From the NCBI RefSeq assembly GCF_000224145.3, contig NC_020166.2:4878726-4942725 (forward strand): a stretch of DNA of 64,000 nucleotides, read 5' to 3'. Positions 1 through 25,300 of this stretch are shown one piece after another. The translations under genes were made by a program, and so were the position numbers. The stretch is from Ciona intestinalis. Its lineage: Eukaryota > Chordata > Ascidiacea > Phlebobranchia > Cionidae. The notes under the pieces are model-generated. The model made no database searches. It was not told the origin of the DNA and saw only the letters and a program-made list of their open reading frames with translations. Numbering within the stretch: position 1 is the stretch's first letter; each line of letters begins with the position of its first letter.

Positions 1-1087
1 TTATTGGGAGAAAAATGTTCATTAAAACAAAGCTTTAATATTCATCGAACAAATATTCATAAAATTGTTAGTCTTTGAGAATTACCTAATTAATTCTCAG
101 CCACGCCGAATCAGGGCAAAATTACGTCACTTATATGATTCAAACCCTTCTCGAGGAAAATTTACGCAATACAGTGAGAAGAATAGTTAGAGGGAGAAAG
201 TTTTAAGGAGAAAAATTTTGACGGAAACCGCCAGCATAAGCTGCAAACTGCATTGAATTAAAACGTAACAATTGGCCTTGTGATTCACAACTGCATGTGA
301 TCCGTACCAGGAAGAGATTTGACGTCACGTTAGGAATGCCTGAAATTAAATTTGACTCACAGGATGCAATCAAAATTTTCGCACGGCATTCAAAGTTAAA
401 ATAAGGAGTCGAACAGGGCGGTGGGGTAAAAGAGAGAGAACCAGTGTAAACTCGGGGAGCTTGTTAGGCATCGAAAACATGGATTTTAAAATGTTACCCT
501 TCAGATACACTGAACCTCAATGCTAGTAGTACTGTTCGTTTTGACAGCGCTTCTCGTTCTTACGAAGGTGAAGTAAACCTAAGCGAGAGCAAAAGGAGAG
601 AGAAAAGAGCGGAAACGAAAAAGGTTGTTGCTTACAGGGCTTCAAGCTTCATATGTCTGGTGTATGCGTTTAGTTTTGTTAGTGTTGTTTGTGTGGGTAT
701 AGCGTTTTATATGCTTTGCTAGCATGTTTATGAAGCCAAAAGCAGTGGTCTATAAACCTGTCACCACATATCAGCATTCAAAGGGTTTCTCTAATAGGCA
801 ATGTCGTAATAAACATATATTTAAATGAGTACAGATCGTAAATGCTGATACAGAAAAGTTTAGTAGCGTATTGCTATACAAATAATACAAGCTTTGCCTA
901 TGAGCTTTATTGGACTAGCTTGTACAATAAACCGAGTAGCAGTAATGTTTTGCGTAAACGTGCAAGTCTCATACTTGGCCTCCGTTTGTATATTAGATTG
1001 TACTTTTGGTTTTCGCCAGCTTAGCTCTTCGGTGCAAGTACAGTATTGTGTTTTCAAGACGTAGTTTGCTTAGTGTTTAAATAATTA
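1..1087. promoter_or_regulatory. Upstream region / putative 5' flank of the metalloproteinase gene
   Basis: No convincing coding exon is visible. The stretch contains a perfect palindromic CRE/ATF-type octamer, TGACGTCA, at 320-327. Around 560-620 the sequence is purine-rich. It lies immediately 5' of the first coding exon of the metalloproteinase, so it probably contains promoter and 5' UTR sequence, but no TATA box or transcription start can be assigned. The short open frames at 842-1057 on both strands have no recognisable protein features. Confidence 0.3.
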
Positions 1088-14840
<13,753 letters not shown>

Positions 14841-16387
14841 GTTGTGCTTCTAAAGCAAGTCTGCGTCACAGAGCCTTTTAGTGCGTCATAATACCCACCA
14901 GTGCTTCAACCATGTCATGCGTCCTTCCTTTGAAGTTTCCACATTATGCAAGGGCGACACCGTGCGGCGATCTTAATATATTGCACTTGGTTCGAAAACT
15001 ACGATTTTAAACTGGTTGACAAGTTATACTTGTTGTGTCATAATCTCAATGACACAGTCGCAAAATGACCTTTTATTCGTCAACAATATATTCTCTTGTT
15101 CTTTGTTATCTCACAATACTGAAATTGATGTTACTCTTGAGTTACGTCGTTATACATTGTGATTATGCTATTTTCTTTGGTGCAGATAGACTTATCTAAA
15201 AATTGGACATTTTTCTACTTTTAGCCACATAATTACTTAATTCGGGCGCATGTTTTCTTTAAAAATGGCCATATAATTCCATGTTTCGGCCACAAAAAGC
15301 CGCATTCCAATCAGAATAACCGTTGATCATGAAGATTCTATTTGCCACTGTAAGCAGCACAACTTCTTGTGTGCTGGACTCTACCGTTGAACTTATCAAG
15401 ATAATAATTTCATGTTTAGCGTTACTTTGCGCCAAAAAACCTACACAGCATATCGTAAAATACCTGTTGTTATCTAGGCAATTTATTTCAAAAGTTGAAC
15501 TTGAAAACAAATAAGCAATAATCGTCCTAGATGTCGCGAAAATCAACTGTTGGACTCTTTTTTTTGCAGCAATTAGCAGTAAGGTTATATCAGTTCAAAA
15601 ATAGCATTACCACCTAAAACAGACTACAGAATAAGCTACAAACACGAATAGAAACTAAGGTGTTGCAACAAAAGCACACCGAACTGTTAAAGTTCCGCTT
15701 CCTCTTGTTGAAAACGAACCAGGGGAACACCGGTTTAATATGTAGGGGATTCCCCACAGAGAAAAGCGCTGTTTCGCTGACGTCATCTTACTAGTGTTGC
15801 CGTTCGTTTTACGCCTTATTAAATACCAATGCTTAACGTGTATAATAGCGGTCAAGCAGGTAAAAAGGGCATCACTGAGTCTGGACGATGTTGCTTTATT
15901 TAGCATTGTTTTGCTGTCTTACAGTTTAGTAACTATAGGCTAGTATAAGATGGCGAGTGTTTGAAGCTTTAAGGTTTGGTTTGGTAATAAAGTCTGGTTG
16001 TCTGTTTTTTATTTATACTTTTATAACATGGTTTGTAAAATATATGTTTTGTATATGCAATGTCCGAACAATAAAGCTTTACTATATACTAACAATCATC
16101 TAATTCTTATTTTATCAGACTAAGTGAAATTCTTCCAAATACTTTTATTGTAAGTTATCATTTAAGAGTTTGTATTACCATGTTGTGTTTCTATTGTATG
16201 TATTGGCCACTTAACGGTCACTCAGTTTAAACAATATACACTGTTTGTTTGGTGGAAAAGCATTCTTTTATCATTTTTTGTAATTGCAGTGCGGTTACTG
16301 TATTCGAAAAATTAAGTAAAATTCCAACAAAGTTGAAATAACTTTTTATCTAGTTTATTAGCCCAGATTATTTTTATCATTGCAAAC
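14841..16387 (+). promoter_or_regulatory. 3' UTR of the metalloproteinase and putative promoter of the RNA-sensor gene
   Basis: No coding exon is supported; short frames here look like chance. A palindromic CRE, TGACGTCA, sits at 15778-15785. A YY1-like word, AAGATGGCGAG, lies near 15948, a type of element often found at or just after transcription starts. AATAAA words occur near 15987 and 16070 and could serve either gene. The two genes are on the same strand, 1.5 kb apart from stop to start. Confidence 0.35.
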
Positions 16388-19300
16388 ATGAAGAAAGAAC
16401 AGAAAGATTTTCTTCTACATTGGGAGAATCTGTTTAAACAATTTCTTATTCCACAAAAATTTGCATCGGCATTTCCAGAGTGGGATAGTAAGTTTGCTTG
16501 TGTGTTTAATTTTATTGTAACATGTACTATCTGGTACAAGATTATTGCATAACACTATTTATCTAAACAATTAAATATAATGTAAATTAGTCCCATGGAA
16601 TGTCTAAAATCTTGTCCGACATAAAAAGTAAAAAGGATAAAAATAAGCACTGTCAAAATTACTAACGTGGGAACTGGTAAGCGTCACGGCCCTCACAGGT
16701 GTATAAAACAGAACACCTGCGGTAGTTTGCGTTGTGATTATCAGTTACCAATGTTTTGCATTTGGTGTTTTTTTGCATTTGGCAGCCAATGCAAAACGTA
16801 TAGCATCGAAGTTGTGGAACATTTTCTGTTAAAAAACATGTTATGTGATAAAAGCCTTTCATCTTACCCAATAGTACCGTACTAAAAGAAATGATGTATG
16901 ATAAACAGAATACCGAATCTCAAAATTAGATTCGAATATAAAAAGATTCAAATATTGCGGATTCAAAATTTTGTATTGTGCATCCCTAACTGTACACAAT
17001 ATAGACCACTAGTTCTTAAACTTTATTAGAGAATATGCTTATGGTACACTTGGGTTCTCTAGATCTGTTTGCGATACCAATGTAAAAAACTCATATTTTA
17101 CAACTTTCCACAACACATGTACAAAGTAACTTAATATTTATAATTAGTAAAAGTTTTCTGGCACAAAGTTTTAGAAACAGTGTATAGATAATGGTTTATT
17201 TAAACTTGTGTATTTCAGTATGGGACAGATGGTCGAATGAAAATGAAGAAACTAAAGTTCAAATCTTTCTGGATAAACTTAGAGATTCAGAGGAATCTGG
17301 AATATTCAAAAGATTTATTGATAATCTGAGACACTGCAGTGGTATATATAAATTTATATATATATATATATATATGTGTGGTTGAAACTTACATTTGAAC
17401 TGTTTCCAAATGTCTGCTGTTTACTTTTTATGACTTTCCCAGCTGTTGGACTTTGCTAAAGTTCTTCGTTTAAAAAACCCTTTTAAGGATTTTGTTCTTT
17501 ATATGATTTTGTTTAAATACTGTTTGTTATTTTCTTTACCATAAAACCAACCTTAGATAAAATTCATGTGAAAATGTAACGGAAATTATGTGGTTTGCCA
17601 TGACCTGTAACACTTGTGGCAAATTAATGTTTTACTGCTACTAGGTGGGTAATTTTATTATTTTCTGTTGCAGAACAGAAGTGGATATTTGACTTAATTG
17701 ATGGGAAACTGGATCCTAAAGAGCAAATTAAATGCTTCAAACATGTGGTGGTAGCACCACAGTTAAAAACACTGTTTAAGCTGCTTGAAAAAGATTATGA
17801 AATAGTAGATGCCAGAAGTATGATAGCTGAATTTACTGCGTATTTCACTACAGCTGAAAAGTATGACATTTGCTCTTTTAATTTAAAAAATAGAAATTAA
17901 TGTTTTTTAAGATCTATATATATTAAGACCAGCTAGCGCATTCATTTCCAAAAATTATGTGATATAGGCTAAGTATTTTTCTAAAAAAGTGCCCTTTATT
18001 ATAGTGTGGCAAACTGATAAAACATGTTAAACAGGGATTGGCTTTTAGCAATTGATAGAGATCGTGGTAATGCCCCTGCAATGACTGCATTCTTTTCAAT
18101 TATGACCCGCAAGCATCCTAAGTGGTTGAAAGAATTTTATGATTCTCTCAATGAAAATAAATACCATCATCCAGATTCACCTACTCTTGCTGAATCATTT
18201 CAGCAATACATTAAGTTAGGTAAGGGATAATAATTTACTTTTTCTTGTGATCTGTCGACAAATAGCCTATTTTGCACAACTCTTGCACATTCACGCATTC
18301 TCTTGCACATTAACCATAGCTGAATAGTTAGAGAAGTATAACCAAAGGGTAACTGGTTCAATACCTGGTGCTGCTAGTATTACGGATGTCTGTGTCTTTG
18401 GGTAGGATACTAATTGTTAATTGAAACAAAAGTTTACTTATGCGTTGTTCAAATTTTTAGCAGTACAGAAAAACAATGGATTAACCTACAAAGTTTCATA
18501 CGCAATAATCGGTGAGCGAGCACAGGATGTGTAAATTAATATAAGGACTCTTATTTAATCCTTGTTCAATAGGTTTTTGTGCATGAAGTATAAAAAATAT
18601 ACATTCTGTGTTAACAGCAACCATCAGCCATTATTTTCTGCTTAGTTAGTTATTATAGCTATTAAAAACATACATAATAGTAGAGAGGGGCAAGATGGTT
18701 CATGTTTTCACTCCGTTTTTTTGTTTTCTTATTTTTTCGTTTTTCCTATTTTCTCATTTGGTAATAAACAAAGAATATTTACAGATTTATATAATCGTAT
18801 CTTTACATGAAAAGCCTTGTTAATTGTTAAAAACGTGGTTAGAAAATATGGGATTTGGGTGCTTGTAGTATCCCATCCATATGATCTTACCTTCCAGTAC
18901 TATATAATTATATATTTAAAGAGGAAAAAAGAGATGGAGAAGCAAGCATTGCTGTTACTGAAGATAATGATCAAACTGTCCCTGAGCCCATGGACCAAGC
19001 TTGTGCATTGCCACCTGTTGAAGTAATACAAGAAGATAATGAAGAGGTTTTATGTGTTTATTTGTATGATTGCATTCATTGAGTTCGAACTTGTTATTCT
19101 GCTTCTACACTTCAACTGCTTTGGTAACTATACAATGAGCAGAGTGTCAATGAAGTATAAAAAAATCCCTCCCAAAGCTAAATCTTTAACTTTTTTCCAA
19201 AAGATGCGACAAGCTGTAACATTATCATAGCACATGGCTCAGCAGTTAGAGCGGTTGCCGCCGGACCAGAATATGTGAGGGTGTGTCTTGATGTTGCCAT

Positions 19301-22300
19301 TACTGTGAAAAGATGTGTCCTTGACCAAAACCCTTAATTCCAATTAGCCCACAGAATATTCACCCACAAAATTATATGAAACAAAATCATTCTGTTATAA
19401 TTACTGCTGTTGCCTTACCACATTTATTTAACATATAGTGATATGAGACCTTACCCTTATATATATTACTACATGTGATTAAGTACTTTAATTTTTAAAG
19501 TAAAAACATATTGTGATACAGTGTGGAACATCTTTTTTGTTGTGCATGGACCTACTGAACAATCTGAGCCCTTTTGAAGAAGACTGTAATTCAAGTAAAA
19601 AACTTTATTCCTGATTGTGTTTGAAATAATTCCATTTTTATTTATTACCAAATTAAGTAAAATGCACTTTAATTCCAAAACAGCTCCTTCAACAATTTAT
19701 TAGGATGCCAACATTTGTTCTGAGTCAACCAGGTGTCTAAACATAATTTTTTTTAAAAAAAAAATTAATACTATGGGATTTTAAATAATACTCCTAAAAA
19801 AATCAATATAGATACATGTCAGTTTATTATATGATAAATCTTGTTTTAGATAATGATTCTTTAAACAACTTCAATGTTATGGCTGTAGAAGAAGGTATGT
19901 ATTTATTTAAAAAATACTTGATTTGTTGGTTAAATCAACAAAATATAATGCAAGCTGTCTGATGTTGTAACTCCCTATTTTTAGAGTACTGTGATAACCA
20001 AGCATACTGTGATGGTTTTTTTTTGTATTATGTGTTTGCGTTTATTGCTTTTTTAATTTGTGTATAAAAAGTTTTGTAAACCACTTGTTTATCCTGACAC
20101 GTAATGTGTGACTTTAATTTATTGAGCTTTTTCTGTTGGCCTGTTTTGGGTAGTGCAGTTAAAAAGGAATAAAACCGTGTACTACCACATTGACTAAATA
20201 ATGTAAAAATTCAAAACATAATCACCCACAAGTTACATACTTTGCTCCGCCAAAAGGTTTCAAAAATATAACATTAATGTATTACCTAGAAGCAATGGAG
20301 ACATGTACATCAGAAGATGTATGTCAAGAAGAGTCGCTACCTGAGTTAAATTTAAGAGACTATCAGCTTGAATTGGCAGAGCAAGCCATGTCTGGTGAAA
20401 ACTCACTTATTGTTGCACCTACAGGTGAGTATTAGTAGGAGTATGTTGACTATTTTTAATAAAACTCACAGAACCCTTTCACATTACACTTGAATGTAAT
20501 GTGAATGTGCAATTATGTCAATAATTTTTTTTTTCGGTTAGATATGTCAATAGGTTAAGTATTGCATGACTCAGAAGAATACTGGTTTGGATGCAATACT
20601 GATGCTAATAATGATGTATGTGTCTCAAGCAAGACACTTTTTGGCCATTGATCTTACCCAGTTGTCACTAAATAGTTGTAGAACTTTGACCCTGGGTGTT
20701 GCGCTAAACTTTGGCCTAACCTTAGCCTTACCCATGTAGAATAGAATGTCATAGGTTGTTATTGTTTTATTATGCTTACACACACTTGATTTCCTTACAC
20801 CACACGCAGTTTAAGAAACCTTGGTTATGAGTATGTTTTTTATATAAAGATTAAATTTGATTATCTAAACTATATCCAGGTAGTGGAAAAACATTTGTTG
20901 CACTAAAGGTTTGTAAAGATCACATTGAAAAGAGACCCGACAGCAGGGTGGTGTTTATGGTTCCAAGAGTTCCTCTTATCAAGCAGCAATATGAACTTTT
21001 CAAATGGTAATATGTTTTTATGTTGGCTTGGTCACGGTTTAAGTTAGAGTATATTTTATTTCATTCACCATTTTTTATTTTTCGTTAATTAATAGTAAAA
21101 AAGTTTTATGTTAGTTGTTCTAGTATTTTTTCTTTTCTTTAAATTGCAAAATGTTCCTACTTTATTCTGTGCTATCTTCATCTTTGCTGTATATTTATTG
21201 GGTATAGTATTCACACTTCTTGCTTTTTTTAGTATATTTAGTATATATCCTGTTTATTAACCTTACATGCCAATCAAAGTGGTCACTGGTGACACCGAGA
21301 AGTTCTGCACACAATGTACTTAAAATAAAGTAAAGTAATTTAGGCCTGACAGGCAGCATTAAAACATTGAAGTTCTGTTTTTTACACCACATACCCAAAA
21401 TGACTAATTATATACCCTTAAATGTTTTCATTCCAGTTTTCTTGGTGATGGTCAAGGGATCTTGAGAGCAATTTCAACAGATGAAACACTAAGTGCTCCA
21501 GCTGACCGTTTAATTCTAGATCATAAAATAAGTTTTCTGACGCCTCAGATTCTTGTTAACTTGCTGAGGTGAGTGGTTTGTTAGTTTCTCTTATTTTTAG
21601 ATGCTATTTTAACATGTACAGTCCACAGTTCTTGCCACTTGGTATGATTTGATTTAAGCTGATTTAGTTACTTTCAAAATTTCATGCAAGGCTATGTCTG
21701 TAACTGTGTTTTATTTTGTGACAGATATTTTCAAATATTGTTAAACATACGTGAATCCTATTAAAGTAGTGTAAACCTGACACCCATGATACAACTCAGT
21801 TGTTATTCCAGGCAGGATCCCTCTTTTATCAATAAGCTTGGTTTGTTGATTTTTGATGAATGTCACCACACTGTCAAGGGCGATCCATACAACAGCATCA
21901 TGAAAATATATCATGATAACTTGCTGAAGAATAGAAGACTGGACATCCTACCACAAGTATGAATAAATGTAACTTTTTTATCCTCGCATGGCAGAGCAAC
22001 AATAATTCTTATAACATAAATATTATGTTTCGTGTACCTCGTTTCTTATTAACTATGTTGTGAACTTTAGCTAGAGTGTTTAAATCCTGTCTGAATTTAT
22101 TAGGAAAGCACCATTTCATTTAAACCATTGTTTCATCTGCTATGCCACAATAACTCCGACAAAGTCTTACAATATGTAACTAATATTTATGCAAGAATTC
22201 TTTGGATAATCCAACAACTAAAGCTGTTTTAATTAAAAAGACAAACAGTCAGGGAAATGTGTGTTTGTGGTGTGACAGCCACACTTCTTTATTCAATAAA

Positions 22301-25300
22301 AATTGTTTTGTTTTTGACTTAGATTGTTGGTCTTACTGCATCTCCTGGTGTGGGTTCTGCTAAAAGTGATGAAGCTGCAGCAAAAAACATCAAAACGTTG
22401 TTGGCCAATTTGAACGTTACAACTGCCCCTATTGAAGTGCAAAAGCACAAGAAAAACCTAAACCAGTACGAAAATGAAGCAAAATATGGTAAATATATAC
22501 ATAGTAATAGTATAAATGAACAATAACAATTATTACAATATTGGTTTTAAGCTTCTTGATTAACAAGTGAAAAAGGTGCAATGATTATAAAAATGATTTT
22601 TACCAGTTTACTTGCGTTTTTATAATTCAGAGCTTAAGCCCATTAAGAGACAACAATCGGAGTTCAGAACAAAAATAAGGTTGGTAATGGACAAGATTGA
22701 GACAAAACTTAAGCTGGAATTTCGCAGGAATGATAACGGTAAGTATTTGTTTAGTTTTTCATTTCACTTGGTGTGGCAACTTGTTTATAACAACATGGTT
22801 GTCCTATTCATACAGTTCAACACTGCTTGTGAGCTACTAGGTTGAAACTTTTGTTTTTAATTGTAAATTTTTAGAAATATATTGTTAAACAATCGAATAC
22901 AGACCATGTTAGCAGGATTGAGAATTAAAACCTTTACCCCCATTTTTGATAAAGTTTGGTATTAAAATCATTCTTTTTACAGTTTTACAACATAGTAACA
23001 AATTAAAAAAGCAGAAATAATAGTATTAGGGTTTCAGTCTTTTTGTAATTTTTTTTTTAAATAGGTTTTTTTTTTATTTTTGAGAATTTTTTATTTTGTC
23101 TTAAACATTTTGTTTTTGAAACTATTTTAATTTTAGCAACAAAAGGAATGAAGTTTGACCTAAAAGCAATGTCAGGAACCCAAGATTATGAGGCTTGGGT
23201 TGTATCGTTTTATAAGAAGAGCACATTGCTAGTGGATCCGAACTTAAGCCAACGTTTCATGGCATATGCTCGCTACCTATGGGTAAGTTTCTAAACTAAA
23301 TTATACATACATACCAACATGAGCACTACTGTATAATTCTATATGGGTGAGGTTCTTGAGGACTTCCAATTTTGGCCGGTGTTGACCAATTACCCCTCAT
23401 CTAGACTGCTTTTACACATACGTAAGAAGCATGGATTACTGTGACTCTGTCTCGGTTCTGCTTGAGCGTGTAACATTCGCCCCAATGTCACATGTTTACT
23501 CAGCATTGCAATTTTTGCAGAAGTTATAATTCTTACAACGATTCTTTTTATATTTGCAGAAATACAACAGTTCTTTGTGGATCAATGACCATGTACAGAG
23601 CAGGCATGCAAAAGAATATTTAGAAGAAGAACTTCCTCTTATACAGCCAAGAACTCCCGTTGAGGCAGAATTGAAGAAACTTCATGATGAAATTGGTTTG
23701 TTGGAATAATATGTTGACTGCCTAATATTTCATTCATTATAGTTTGCAACTAAGATTGAATAACAGTTTTGCTAATAGAAATCTTTTATTGTATTATTTA
23801 TACCCTTTAAAAGGTCATTTAGACTTGGTATGGTAACAAAGACAAAACAAAAGTTGTCAAATTACACTTATATACATGCACTACATCAACACCCCCACTA
23901 TACACTACAAGCCCCATTCTGCACACATATTATTTGCCAGTAAAGGTCCTACACTGTCATGCCATGTGACCTAAGATTTAGGCAGAGTTGGCCGACTATT
24001 CCAACACCCAGTCTGCAAAAGCCATTAGTGATAACTGCGTTGGAGTCATATTTATAAGTGTTGTGACTGAGACACATATACCATCAATATTATCAGCATA
24101 GACTCTATGGTAGAGCATCTTGGTTACAATGCAAGCGCCTAGCTACTGAGCCACGCCGCACGACACATATATACCTATTACCTAACTACTATTAATGTGC
24201 CAGTGCCTGAAATAATGGAAGAAAACAACCCGATGATTAATGCTTTATACAAAATTCTTAAAACTGAGTTCACCAAACAACCTGAATCGAAATGCATCAT
24301 ATTTGTTCGCACAAGACCCATTGCCAAAGCCCTCATAACTTGCATTGAAGAAAGTGAAGTGGAAAAACTTCATCTTAATCCAAAGCAACTCACAGGAGCT
24401 GGTGCTGCAGTTGAACTAGGAGGTAAAGTGGGACAGTGGGTACAAAATTAACAAAATTAATCGAAACCACTTTTTATATGTATATTTTTTCACGTTTTGT
24501 TCTCATTTTATCTTTTTCCTAATTCAGTTCTTTTTGATGTATCATAGTTCTAGCAGTCACTCATTTAGTCGGTATTTTGCTTAATTGGATTTTATTTCTC
24601 TCCTCTTGCTCTAATTATTTTATCTTTGCTATCGTATTTGAATAGATGAATCATTGTGCTATGTGATAAATAACTCTAAATCCAACCTCATTCATACGCA
24701 GGCATGACAAAAGCCACACAAGAAGATACAATTGCTTCATTTAGAGATGGCAGATGTAAAGTGATTGTAGCAACATCAGTAGCAGAGGAAGGATTAGACA
24801 TCAAAGCTTGTAATCTGATCATCACTTATAATTACTCCACTAATGAAATAGGACAAGTGCAAAGACAAGGTTGGTCGGTGGTTTAAGAATATCTAATTTA
24901 AATTTTATAACCCACACTATTTTGCCAATGCTGCCATTTTTGTGAATCATTTGCTGCATTTTTTACTAACTTGTAATCTTAAGGGTTCAATGAAGACTTG
25001 TCTAAATTACCAACATTTGAGGAAGTCTTTGATTCTGCATTAAGTATCATACTCCCCTCATAGTATAGTTGCATGTAAATAATAATGTCTGTATTAAATG
25101 CTTCCCTAAAGCTGCATGTGGTACCAACTTGCAACAGAATTTAGAAAAAGCTGCTTTGTTTGTATATAAAGTGTTTTTAGTTTTTAGACAACCTGCTAGC
25201 GATAACTTCAGCAATAAAAGTCACGTGTTTCACCTTTGGACACATCCAATATATGCACCCACAATGGTGGCAGCATTGAGCATTAAACCCGGTATACTTT

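Noticed and set aside
17345-17380. TA microsatellite near exon 2 of the RNA sensor as a regulatory element
   Set aside because: Simple TA repeats like this and the one at 58376 are common in AT-rich genomes; nothing ties them to function.
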